DNA from: Saururus chinensis | Lineage: Eukaryota > Streptophyta > Magnoliopsida > Piperales > Saururaceae | Length of the DNA stretch: 64,000 nt | Direction: 5' to 3' | Assembly: GCA_035235625.1 (NCBI GenBank) | Contig: CP141148.1 | Coordinates: 5,699,001 to 5,763,000, forward strand | Part shown: in pieces, positions 34,606-46,974 of the stretch | Position numbering within the stretch: position 1 is the first letter of the stretch | Layout: every line of letters starts with the position of its first letter | Notes under the pieces: generated by a model | Told to the model about the DNA's origin: nothing | Seen by the model: only the letters and a program-made list of their open reading frames with translations | Databases searched by the model: none | Position numbers and translations under genes: made by a program

Positions 34606-36077
34606 TGTATTGACCTTGAATTTCTAGTAAGATTTTATATCTAAGTTTTAGTAATTTTGAATTGTTTTTTTATTATAAATTTGTCTCTAGTTCATATTAG
34701 AGCTTCGAAAAATGAATGCTACGGTACTTGAATTGCATAAATCGAAAAACAGGGTTTAAAGTTATGACATCAGGAAATGTATTACATAGGTGAGATTTGT
34801 TTCAAATATGCAGGATAACTTGCTCATGTAGGATCTAGTTTTGTAGGGTTTGTCAAAACAAACTTAATGGTATTGGGAACACACAAATCGGAAGTCGGAA
34901 TAAAAAGATATAGTTTTAAAATTTTACATTTATTTGAAAAAAATAATAAAAAAATTGAGGCGGAGCACGACGGAGGGCATGAATGTGCACAGGTCGCGCG
35001 TCCGCATCATGGCACCATCCCTGCCATGTGGAGCATTGTTGCGATGCATTACGGCGTGTATGACGTGCCAACAGGCACACGACACGTATCTGCTGATGTA
35101 TCATGCACCAAGCTTATAAATAGGCTAGCACACTAGTTTTTCTTCTACACACCTTAGAAATTTCTTTTTCTTCTTTCTCTCTCAGTCTAATTCAAATGAT
35201 TCAAGAGACGTTTCTAACTATATCGAGCGTATTGAACATATTGGTAGGGTTATTTTCTTTGTTTAAATCTTGTGAAGTCATGAAAATCACCTTCAAAGGT
35301 CAAGGTAAGGAGTTTTAATTTCTAAATTGATGTTGTATAAAGAGTTTCTTATTATTTAAAAATCTCGTATTAGTATAAGCCTTATGGCATGATGTTTTTG
35401 ACAAAAATACTATCGGTGAATTGATTTAATGTTGTCCACTTTGTTTTGGGTACTTAAACCCTTTGTATAGTTTCATGAGGAATTATAATTTATATATATG
35501 CCGTATAAAAGCTCTGGAGTGCACAAATGAGGAGTATCATAGGAAAACTTTGATCCTTTTGGCTTTCGTGACCCTATAAGTACAGAAGTAGAGCATTAGG
35601 TATCACGATTCAAATATCTGATTTTAGTCTATTTTAGTCTGTTCTGAGATGATTTGTTTTTCGTCAAATGATTTATTTCAAAAAAAAATTTATGCTATGA
35701 TTATGAGTGTTTTTCAATGATTTTGATATAATATGTTTATAGAATTTAGCACAACTTACTGAGCATAAATATACTCACCCACCACCAGATTTTGCAGGGA
35801 CTATAACCAATGTAGTGGTGAAGGAAGAGAGAAGAGTTTTTGAATGAAATTATATGGTAGATACTGTAATGAACTTTTGTTAATATTTTGACTATGTTTG
35901 AAGGTAAGTAATGCCTAAACAATGATTTGCATAAATTATCAACTCTCCGTCGTCTTGGGGGCTGGGTATAATAAATATATGATGTAGTGAACTTTTGTTA
36001 TATGTATGAATGAGTTTTATGAGCTTTGGTTGAATATTAAATAGTTAAAAGAATTATGACGCATGAGGGGCATCACA
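34606..36077 (+). mobile_element. Solo LTR of an LTR retrotransposon (right-arm copy)
   Basis: A fossil: TGTATTGACC…GGGCATCACA, about 1.47 kb, flanked by CTTCA at 34,601-34,605 and 36,078-36,082. A TATA-like TTATAAATAGG lies near 35,115, followed by a CT-rich leader, as expected for U3-R-U5 order. No internal region remains. It is the mirror of 31,432-32,900 and points away from the palindrome centre. Confidence 0.65.
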
Positions 36078-36359
36078 CTTCATCCTCCTTTTTTGTACTT
36101 ATTAATTTTGGTTGATTTGTTATTCAATTTCTATTATTCTTTTTGATTTGTTATTTATTTTCATCTACTGTACCTTATTAATTTTGGTTATTTATTATTT
36201 ATTTTCTTTTATATTTCTTTGATTTGTTATTTATTTTCCTCTATTATACTTATTAATTTTGTTTCTTAGATATGAACCTTATTGTGATCTATATTTGTCT
36301 ATTATTAATACATAATATTTGGAAACTTTTAATCAATATTATTCTTCTCTATAAATATT

Positions 36360-36675
36360 TCTTGTCTCTGTTATGTTATTTAATTTGTTCTTGTCTATAT
36401 TTTGTTATTTAATTTGTCAAGGCCTCTATTATGTTATTTAATTTGTTCTTATCTCTAGTCTTTTATTTAATTTGTTCTTGTCTTCTTTGTATTACTTGAT
36501 TTGTTCTTGTCTTCTTCTATTATAATATTTAATCTATTCTTGTCATTGCTCTATTATTTAATTTTTTCTTGTCTCTATTATGTTATTTAATTTGTTCATG
36601 TCTTTGTTCTTTTATTTAATTTGTTCATGTCTATGTTTTATTAGTTAATTGATTCTAGTTATTGTTCTATTACTT
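36360..36675. repeat. 31-36-bp AT-rich minisatellite (right arm)
   Basis: Units of TTATTTAATTTGTTCTTGTC with CTCTATTATG variants, the mirror of 30,835-31,150. Confidence 0.75.
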
Positions 36676-39459
36676 GATTTGTTCTTGTCTACTAAGTACT
36701 AATTTCTTATCTACAAGAGATGACCAGTTCTTCTGTCTCGATAAGTTCTTCACCCCAACCAATTCTTCCACCTTGGCCAATTTTTCTATCCCTGTCAATT
36801 CTTCCACATTAGCCAATTCTTCCACTCTCATCCTTACACTTGTTGTTCCCCCTACCACTACACCTCCCCCTCTCCCTCCTATCCCACATTTAGCAAAGAA
36901 CTAGTAGCAAAGGTAGGAAAAAATTAGATTTGAGGTTTGCCACATGTGTCACAACATTTTGAGAAAGTTTTTGATGTGTATGGAGTAAAAGAAGCAATAT
37001 GCAATTGTTGAAAAACAAAGTTTGTTGGACTTGGTAGATATGGTACGACTCATTGATGTGAAGTTGTGAACTAGCTAGCTTTGAGCAACATTGAACAATG
37101 TAATTGGAAGAGAAAAATGTACAATTTTCTATTGAGCAATTGATCAGGCATTATAGGCGATCAATCGCATGCTACTAATTTCCACTTGTTTAAACTGAGC
37201 CACCAAACAATTGATCGGGGTTATCGGTTGATGATTGGTATGGTAATCGGTCTAGTGTAAATTTAGGTCGAGAACTGAACGAACGATGGGGTTATCGGGT
37301 GATCAATCAACCCATTGACCAGATAACTCCAATTCAATTTTGGATCAAGATTTTGATTTAGGATTGGTTTCATCTTGAGTCTTTTACTTTCCTAGGAGTC
37401 TTTAGCCCATGTTATCTTAATTATTTAGGGATTTTCTAGCTCATTTTCCTTAATTTTGATTGGTTAGTCTTAAAGTAGTGAAAAATTAGACACTTTTATT
37501 TACCATTATATCATTAAGTATTGAATAAAAACTTGGCTCTTTCATGGAAGCCATTAGCACTCTAAGTTTCTGAAATATAGAAGAAGAGAGAGAGAGATAA
37601 CTTCTTTCTCTATTGTTTTCCCAATGTTTTTGTGAATTTACTATTAAAATTTGCAAGAGATAAAAGATGTGTATGCATGTAGATGGATTTGTCGAATGTC
37701 ATGAATCCCATCAATCCTAGCCCTGCATTACTCATATAGCAAGATATATTAATAATAGTTCTTGTAAGAATGGACCACATAGAGATCCTAAACAACCACT
37801 CTTAAGTACTATATATTTCTGGTAATGCATCTATTTTTAAATTTGATCAATAAGTTAGTTGGGAAGCTCTTGTAAGAGCATTAATAGCAAAAAAAAAAAG
37901 TTTATTAGGTAGCTTAAATGTAGGGAAGCTCTTGTAAGAGTATTAATACATTTATTAATTCTTTTTTTTTGTTTTTTATGTTTACTAACAAAAAAAAAGT
38001 TTTAAACTCCTTTGTTTCCAATCCCAAGCCCCAATGAGAAAGGAGGGAAAACATAAAAATTAAATAATTATTAATGCATAAATATAATTAGATAGCTTAG
38101 TTTATTTTCAATGATCTTATTTGCTAATAATGACTTGCATTAATGTGACTTTATGTTAGAAAAATGAATAGATAAAATTTGGTCAATAATCATTTATTAG
38201 GTAGCTTAAATATCATTATATAATGACTAAACCCAATAATGACAAATTGACTAGTGTGAGGATATGTATGTTCAATCTGATATCAGGGTGGAATGATGAA
38301 TATATAGTTATATTAACATAGTCAGCTTGAAGCATGATCAAATACTTCTTATTACCTCAAGTGTAATGTTTCTCGTTGGTGCCTACTTGTGATTGATCTG
38401 TTTATTAATGTAGAGTACTTTGCAGTTATATAACAAGAATTAAAACTTGAGCCACTTATTGGAGACAAGAAAGGAAGGATTCATGTTCTTTTGACTTTGA
38501 TGACCCTATAGAAATTATTTGGTAACCTTATAATTTGGACATTTAGGTGTTTTCCTTTCAATTAAATTTCACTTCATATATTCAAGTATTATTGTTTCTC
38601 AATGTTTCTTATGGTCACTATAATGTAATGTTAAAGGAATATGGAGGTTGCTCAAGTGATTTAAAAAAGGGATGGTGACTGATAAGGATAGTAAAATGTA
38701 TGTAATCTCCCATCAATCCCGACAAATAATTAAGACACTGGTTATTCCATACATTAATACCCTTAACTACCAAATGGCCAAAAGGACAAAATACCCACCA
38801 TTACCCAAAAATGTAGAAGACCTTATCCATTTGAAGTATATCTACTAGTGTCAAGCTGCTCCATCTTGGCGATTTCTCATCTATCCTCCAATAGATTTGT
38901 CCTCCGTCCTTTGGTGATTTTTTATATGTCATTTGGCAATTTTTCCTTTGTCCTCTGGCGATTTCTCTTCTGTCCTTTGGCAATTTCTCCTCCTTCCTTT
39001 GATTACATAGAGATTTTGACATCTTTGGTTGAGGATACTCCACAACCATCTCTAACTGCTCTTCTATAAAAATCCCTCTCGATCTTCATGTATTCCATTT
39101 TAGGAAGTCTATTTATCCCCTTTTGCATCATCGCCCTATGTTATCATTTATAGTATTGTTCATTAAAAAATTTTGCACTACAATCTTCACCCTATGCTCT
39201 CATTTACAATATTATTCAATGGAAGCATAATTTTTAAGTTTAATATTTTGAGTTGTTTTCTTGTTTAGCTAATGGAGATCAAACTTTGTTCTTTTCTATA
39301 TGTCATGCATTGCTTCATTTTTACACAAAAGTATAAAGTTTTGTTTTGCCCATTCTAGAGGGTACTTTTGCAGCATTGCCCTATGTTCTACTTTTGAAAC
39401 ATTGCCCTATGTACTAAAGCTAATGTTCATGCCTTCATGGTGGCCTTTTATTTATTCTT

Positions 39460-39730
39460 GATTATCACATGATAGTATAATCATGTTATCTTGCAAATTA
39501 ATGTTCATAATACAACTAATTATCACATGGTAACACGATCATGTTGCCTTAAACATTAATGTTCATAATATGAAGATTATCACGGGGCAGCATGATCATG
39601 TTGTCTTGCAATTTGTTGTTCATAATACAACAGTTTATCATAGGGCAACATGATCATGTTGTCCTGCAATTTTTTGTTTGTAATATGATAAATTATCAAA
39701 AGGCAACATGATCATGTTGTCTTGCAGTTT
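39460..39730. repeat. 61-bp array with ACATGATCATGT cores (right arm)
   Basis: Mirror of 27,780-28,050; units GGCAACATGATCATGTTGTC… with one base of length difference from the left arm in the compared 150 bp. Confidence 0.75.
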
Positions 39731-42630
39731 CATGTTCATAAATGGTTTTCTCAAGACATCATGATTTGTATTGTTCATCTTATTATTTTTAATTTTTCTA
39801 AGTACAATATTCAAATTCAGTTGGTTTGGGGGCCAAAGCTGAAAGTGTAATTGTTATTTGTTATTAATTTTAACTTCTTTTAAAAGAGTATTTGTGTTTG
39901 TCCTTGTTTGAAGATCAACTTGATTAATTTGAGTGATCAATGTTTCTGTTTTATATTTGAGACAAACTAGAAATTAGTCTAGAATTGTTTTTCCATTAGG
40001 GTTTAGTTGCATTTTTATGGATTGAGTTGTAATTTTTTTAGGTTTAAGAAAGTATTTTTTTATAACATTACTTATTACTCAATGATTTTATAATATGTCT
40101 CTATAAATATGATAAAATAAAATATCAAATCTTTGTACACTCACACACATATATTCCAATCATATTTTATTGTCTCAAACCTTGAGTATAATTATTCTTT
40201 ACAAATATTAATGCTAATAAATCACAAATACTGAGCAAGATATAGCTACAATTCAAGGTGAACTTTGAAAGCAAAGTGCAACTTCATGTCAGGATTATGA
40301 TTTGATGTTTTTTTTATTTTAGGTTTTCTACTTACATATTTCAATGATAAAAACGTATGCAGAGTATAATTTCAATGTACATTAGGGTGATTTGATTTAC
40401 TTAATTCAATGATGAGTAATTTATGATTTACTTCTTACAATAGTAAAAGTATTTAAAGACTACAATTTTGTTTTAAGGTTGTATAGTTTGATTCTTTACT
40501 CAATTTTGCAATTTGGTTTTCATATTAGATGTATCAGGAAATTCATGTGTCTTACTCTATGTAGTTGTAAATGTTTTATGTTTTTTTACTAAGTAGGGAT
40601 TAAGTATACTTTTCTTGTTACTTCGTTTCTTCTCACCATGTCTTATTTTTTTAAAAGTATATTGTTACTATTATTATAGAATATTATTGTACTCTGTAAC
40701 ATTTAAAAAGTATAATTTTTAATTTTATACAAATTTGTGATTTTAATGTTTTACTTTTGTTTTGCATAGTATGATTTTACTTTAGATTTATAATTTAATT
40801 TTTTACTTTAGGTTGGTGATTTACTTATTTTAATTGTATAAATATTTGTAGAGTATAATTTTACTCTATAAGCCAAAAATTCTTACCTACATGTACGACA
40901 TACAAATGAAGCATGCCTTTTTCCCTTGGGTAATAATCAATTATTTCTCGCTCTAATGTGTACTTTTCAATGAGTGCATGATAATTCTCAATTTGAATGC
41001 ATGTATGGGAATACATCTAGACCATGGTGTGAACTTGCTTGAAAGACGGAAGAAGTTTTTAGAGATGCTCAAGGAAACTTGGATAAACTACTTGATCAAT
41101 ACAACTACGACCAAAAAGAACTTTTCAAAGAATAGGTCAGCTCATTCACCCCTATTAGCACAAAATTGTCCAACGATTTGTTGATAGAAACTATCCAAAG
41201 ACATTTATTCAAATGTTCATCACCCTGGAAGCTAACAATGCAAGTGCAAGGACTTCACCACTTATATCAAGTCTAGATGAAGCTAGCGGCCGAACTGAGA
41301 AGTAATGAGCTGAGCCTTCCCTCCATTCCCAATCCCAAGTCTCATACAATACATTTTGGTCATAATTGCACAAGTTTGATATTGTTCATTTTGGTCCCAA
41401 GTCATATAGTACATTTTGCATTAATAATATTGAATTTTTTTGAGATTGATAGGAGCATATGCAAAGAAGATAATTAAAAAGAAGGCAAGGTTAGAGATAG
41501 CAGCACCTGTAATCTAAAAAGTTGTTTGCAACCATTGTGGGAAGGCATCTATAAAGTTGTTTGCAGCCATTGTGGGAAGGCATAAATGCAAATGAATTCT
41601 TGTGAGTACAATTCCAATCTAATTTCCCTACTACAAGACACCCACTTATTTTCAAATCGGGATCAGCGACCCCTTCTCCCTTGCAAGTGTGCTTGCTCAC
41701 TAAACAACTACCACCTCATGTTTTATTCCTCTTCCCCTGTTATTGTGCTTAACATAAATCTTGGCTTAACTAGTAGAAAACAAGTCCTTTAACTTTATAT
41801 TTAACATAGTATTATTAGCATCGACTACAAACTTGAGCTCCCATAATATGCAACCTTATCGAATCTTTTGGTTTTTGTTCTTCAATATCTTTATGTATTT
41901 GATTTTAAAAATTTCTTGGGGTAATATGTGCACAGAAGGCAAGCTTTTTACATAAGTAAATAAACAAGTCATATTTTAAGTCATCTACACGATCAATCTT
42001 GCAAGGGTCCAATCTTTTGAAATTACAATAAAATAGAAAACTACATCGCTATATGAAATACTGAATTACAGAAGCTAACCCCATCTTCCCCATAAGAACA
42101 AAAAAAAAAAAAGATAATAAGTACATCAGATTGGGGAAATTGACCCCACTTGAGGAACTATACTAAATGCTAATTTCTTAGGTGACTAGGTTCCTTGGCT
42201 GCTTTCTTGAGAATAAGAACTGAGTTTAAGTTGGAGAGAACGCCCCCATGGGTAATGGTCACACCACACAAAAGCCCCCTAATCTCCTCATCATTCTGAA
42301 TTGTCTAAAGCACATGGCTAGGGATGATTTGATTCTTCTTCTGGTCCTGGGCACCATTTTGAGCCAACTTGAGCATGTGAACAACACGAAAATTGACTCG
42401 TACCTGTACACCCGATCGCCCCTATCACCCTTGGACCCAATGGTTCACCCGATCACGATAATGTTAGACTGAAACGGGCCGATGCTATACCCTGGTCCAA
42501 CAATCTTAATTAGGAATGTTTCCTAACTTTTAACTTTCCTAAGAGTACAGCTCGGAGTTGTAAGTGATTAAGTGATTTGGACTTAATACAGGACAAAAAT
42601 TCTAGTAACAAAAGGAATCCATATCGATAA

Positions 42631-42640
42631 CTATATAAGC
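42631..42640 (+). promoter_or_regulatory. TATA box of the right double-NAC gene
   Basis: CTATATAAGC about 50 bp upstream of the ATG at 42,688; a second CATATAAAG lies 14 bp further on. Exact mirror of the left copy. Confidence 0.5.
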
Positions 42641-42687
42641 ATTCCATATAAAGCAACATAAGTCACTGGAGAGGAAGTAAGGAGAAG

Positions 42688-45545
42688 ATGGCATACCATG
42701 CAGGGTTCCGATTTGATCCATCAGACGCCATGCTCGTCCGGGAGCTGCTCAAAGTTTGTCAAGTTAAAGGCGCGATTCCCTGCTATCCAATCGTCTCCGA
42801 CAACGTTTACGCTGGAGAACCATGGCTTCTGACTGGTAATATATCACTCATGCCAGCTACGTAATGCATGTCTTCTTTTTCCCTGGCCTCATGTTCTTAA
42901 CTTCTTTTCTGATTAAGGTGCCGGAAGGGACAAGTGTTCAAGAATTGGGGGTGCTCGGTACTATTTCAGCACCAGAAATAAGGGGTATGGAAGAAGACCA
43001 GACCGGCGGGCGGGGAAGGGCCACTGGAGTGCAACCCAAAAGCCGAAGAGCATCTCCGACGGCGATGGTCAAGCCGAGAAGAGAGCTTTTGTTTATTTCA
43101 CCGACGGTGAGGGCGATGGTTCCAGCAAGAAGAAGGGCAACAGAACCCACTGGATCATGGATGAATATACGCTAATTACAAGGAAAGACGATCCAAAGGT
43201 AACCTATATTTGTTAGTCGTATACATTGATGTGCTACCCTTTGTATTAACTTGGTTTGTTCGTCTTTCAATTCAAGACTTCATCTTTTCTCTACGTATTT
43301 TTGCTTCTGTATGTTTTTGCCAGGCCTCTGCTCTCAAAATATATATATGTTCTCTTCTAACCCCAGCTTGCGTTGCTTATGCCATAGTTTATTAGTGCCT
43401 TAATCATTCATTAATCTGTTTGCCTATATATATGTATTTATATATAACCTCTTCTTATAAAGTTGCATTGCCTAATTTTATTTTCTTGATATGAGAAGTA
43501 GCAGTAATTAATTATGATAATGAAAAGATAATAATAGTTATTAGCTGAGATAACTACATAGTTATGATTAGGAAGGTTTCTTTCCCTTTCTATTACAGAA
43601 GAATCACAATTTCATACATGGGTCACGTGCCAAGTTTACACTATAGTTTTATGAAAGTTTCTTTCCCTATTAATATTAGGAAAGTTTCTTTTCCTTTCTA
43701 TTCAAGAAGAATCATACGTGGGTCACGTGCCGAGTTAGGTTTAGTGCTAAATAATATGTTCATACGTGGGTCACGTGCCAAGTTAGGTTTAGTGCTAAAT
43801 AATATGTTCACCTTTGAATAATTTTGTTTCGCTTCTTTCAACTTGATTGCAATAGAAATAATATTGCAATCAACAATTGAATTTTGTTTAATCTTCAAGT
43901 ACGTAACAAAAGATGTTTGACGGATTCTTGGGCCGAAACCCTTGTGCAGTTTCAGACATATGCCATATGCAAAATCAAGTGCAGACCAGGGAAAGATGAG
44001 GACGAGGATGATGATCTGATAATACTTCCTGATGACGATGGTGAGCAAAACCTGCTTCCCTCGCACTATGCATATCTGCCGCTGGGGTATAGGTTTAAGC
44101 CCACCCCATATGAACTCCTTCGATGTTATCTCCAAAGAAAGGTTGATGATCTTCCACTCCCATCTGATGCTGTTGAAGATAAAAGAGTTTACGACATGGA
44201 GCCATGGGCCCTCACTGGTAGCTATTTCATTCATCTTCTTGAAACATCTGCTATTAGATTAAGCAATCAGTCTTCATTGGGTGTTTTATTCTTTACCAAA
44301 TGTGTATGATAATTGACTGTTGCATTGTTCTCTAATTAGGGGCTGATGGTCCTAATGGGAGGATGGACGAACGGTATTATTTCTCTAGCAGAATTCAGAT
44401 GGCAAGGGAAGGCAATGGCAAAAATGCAAGCAGAAAAGCTGGCAATGGGTTCTATAAGATCACAGGGAAAAAGCAGGTGCATGACAGAGATGGTAGATTA
44501 ATTGGCGAGATAGGGGCATTCAAATACCACCGAAACGTTGATGGACGTGTTCAAAAGACTAATTGGATCATGCAGGAATTCACTCTCTCATCTCGTGATA
44601 ATAATGTGAGTTCATACGAAAATTTATATATGAAGAGTTTAACTAACCTATACTTGGTTGAATCAATAGGTCTTGTGGCCGTATTTGTAAATCTCTTTCA
44701 GCTAACTTATTCTAAACTTTTGATTCCTGTAGGTGGGAAAATTTGAGGAAGTAGTTCTGTGTAAGATAAGACATCGGCAGGTAGGCCCCGATGCAAGAGA
44801 AGTAGGATTTGAAGAAGCCCTTGCCATGGTTGAAGAGTTGCCTTATGAACGAAGAGAACTAGGCATGTTGGAAAACCAGGCAACTGTCAATGGAGATCAA
44901 TTAGGGCCTGGTATAAGAGAAATAGGATTTGAAGAAGCCCTTGCCATGGTTGAAGAGTTGACCAATGAACGAGGAGAACTAGACATGTTGGAAAACCCTT
45001 CAATTGCCTATGGAGACCACTTCCCTGCATTGGAAGAAGCTTCTCACACCATCTCTATGGACTTGACAGCCATCACAGAACAAGGGGAACAAACCATGTT
45101 GGAAAACCCAACTGCAAATGGAGATCAATTAGGGCCCGATGTAGGAGAAATAGGATTTGAAGAAGCCCTTGCCATGGTTGAAGAGTTGACCAATGAACGA
45201 GGAGAACTAGCCATGTTGGAAAACCTTGCAACTGCCCATGGAGATCATTTACCTGCATTGGAAGAAGCATCTCACACTACCATTGCTGAAGACTTACAGT
45301 CCATCACTAAACAAGCGGAACTGGACATTATGGAAATTCTTGCAATTGACTATGGAGATCAATTACCTGAAACTGAAGAAGCTTATTTAGAGAAGTTGTT
45401 TGAATACGTAGAAAATAATGACATACTCTCAATTATGGCGGTAGATATTGAAGAAGACACTGCGATTGCCCATGGAGATCAAGTCTCAGAAGATGATGAC
45501 ATATCCTCATCAATAAAAATGTTGCCTGACGTGCCACTAGTGTGA
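42688..45545 (+). CDS. Double-NAC-domain transcription-factor-like protein, right copy (about 591 aa, 5 exons)
   Basis: Predicted exons are 42,688-42,835, 42,918-43,198, 43,950-44,217, 44,340-44,605 and 44,733-45,545, all GT-AG and in phase (1,776 nt). NAC-1 spans residues about 4-160. Exon 1 has AGFRFDPSD and exon 2 RYYFSTRNKGYG, HWSATQ at 85-90 and THWIMDEYTL at 126-135. Exon 3 opens with FQTYAICKIKCRPGK, the last NAC subdomain, then KDEDEDDD, then begins NAC-2 with LPLGYRFKPTPYELL at 186. Exon 4 has GFYKITGK at 269-276 and KTNWIMQEFTL; exon 5 starts VGKFEEVVLCKIRHRQ. Residues 338-591 are acidic repeats of two module types (MLENP…ALEEASHTI and LGP…GFEEALAMVEEL) and a unique tail with EEAYLEKLFEYVENN. 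NAC proteins bind DNA as dimers through this fold; two domains in one chain could act as an internal dimer (inference). I chose this ATG because it precedes subdomain A by only three residues and follows a TATA box. Confidence 0.85.
43624..43777. promoter_or_regulatory. Three CACGTG G-boxes in NAC intron 2 (right copy)
   Basis: CACGTG at 43,624-43,629, 43,724-43,729 and 43,772-43,777 in TACGTGGGTCACGTGCC contexts (the first is ATGGGTCACGTGCC). Mirror of the left copy. Confidence 0.45.
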
Positions 45546-46556
45546 GAGTTTGTATTTGACTAGTAGTGATGTAAATATTTTCTTAGTTTTGGTTCAAGAC
45601 ATGTCTTTTTTTCTGGGGTAAGGCTTTAACGTCCCCCCCAGACACCTTTTTATATATCCCTCATATTAATGAACTAGTAGGGGTCCAAGCAAACCCCCCC
45701 ACCTTATAAGATGTTTTTTCTTTCTAAAAAAAAAAGGCACAACACTGCCTATTTCATGATCAATTGGTTTCCAACTACATGCTATTATGTTTTGGTCTAA
45801 AGTAAATACATATATAAAAGCTTCATTAATCTTTTTTGTGACTAATTGATGAACACTAACATGTAATTAATGTCCATCTTATCATTAAGTAACAATAGAT
45901 ATGTGATTTTTGTTCTTCTTAGTTTTTTATTGTGGTCAATTAATATTATTACCTTTATAGTTATTATAATTTCATTACTGTTATTTACAGTTAGTGTTAT
46001 CTTTAATTACAACAACTACCACCGCTAGAAGTTGCTCTAATTATTATTAGACGACTTTTAAAGTGAAACTTTAGTGATGACTTATAGATAAGTGGTTTAA
46101 ACATTATGAGTCCATACTACCTATCCCAATTGATTGAAATGTGATAATTATATATGAAGCTAGTGATGATAATTAATATCCATAAAATTATAATTTAACG
46201 CTTGATATTTAAGAACTAAACAAGGGTTAAATACATTTAAAGACATACTAGAACAAAATCGCACATAACTCTAGCCCTATTATATTAATCACATAAATAT
46301 AAATACTTTAAGAAAAATATATTACTTAATTTGGTGTAGACCGACCAACTTGATTCTGATTTTATGAATTGTTAATCTTTTCTGAAGTACACAATATACA
46401 GAGAAAATCTAAACTAATATTAATAGAACCAGAAGACAGTTTTTAATCTAATTCTAACTAAATAAGGACTATAACTATTAGGAATTTGAAAGGGAATCAA
46501 ATCTAACCTAAAATAGGATTCTAATATATTCTATTATAATTTAGGGGCACAACATA

Positions 46557-46748
46557 GTCCTTGACATGCCCCATATTATTAACTCCAATTGGAGGAATAT
46601 TAACTTTTATTGAATGGTGAAAGAAATGAAAATAAGCTTATGATACTCTTTTTTAAGTATCATATCACTTAAATTGAACAAAATAAAGTTATTAATATGA
46701 AACTAACTTTTTCGCCAAATGAAGCTATTAATTTAGGATGAAGAGAGC
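46557..46748. mobile_element. Stowaway-like MITE (R1, second type)
   Basis: Starts GTCCTTGACATGCCCC after TA and ends near GATGAAGAGAG; orthologue of 14,952-15,119, inverted. Confidence 0.5.
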
Positions 46749-46974
46749 ACAAGGTTAGGGAAGAAGTACTTTTCTGGCACGAATTTTATATTTTTAGACA
46801 AAAATACCCTATGGTTCAACTTTCCTTACTAAGCTTAGTTTTAGGGTTAAAAAGCTCTTCTTGTCATCACCATCATCAGGTCGATGACACTGGCCATGTG
46901 CGTCCTAGGCACAACTCGATTGTCTCAAATGGTTGCCACTTTATTTCTTTCAATAAAAATAATACTCCCTCCAT

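Larger units (their letters stand above)
36083..42630. other. Right palindrome arm, non-coding stretch
   Basis: Mirror of 24,883-31,431 with the same minisatellites (36,360-36,675 and 39,460-39,730) and short duplications. No gene is supported. The small mirrored open frames (for example 38,848-39,069 and 42,248-42,472) have no recognisable domain. Confidence 0.6.
33814..44605 (-). repeat. Right arm of the near-perfect palindrome (about 10.8 kb)
   Basis: Reverse complement of 22,907-33,692; see that entry for the sampled identities. It carries the mirrored solo LTR, minisatellites and the first four exons of the plus-strand double-NAC gene. Confidence 0.95.

Noticed and set aside
42864-43175. 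103-codon frame over NAC exon 2
   Set aside because: It is a shadow in another frame; the frame continuing exon 1 gives the recognisable NAC sequence RYYFSTRN…WIMDEYTL.
43884-43949. Extension of NAC exon 3 upstream (…FNLQVRNKRCLTDSWAETLV)
   Set aside because: It lacks an ATG, and the acceptor at CTTGTGCAG/TTTCAG (43,949/43,950) joins exon 2 in phase and restores the last NAC subdomain.
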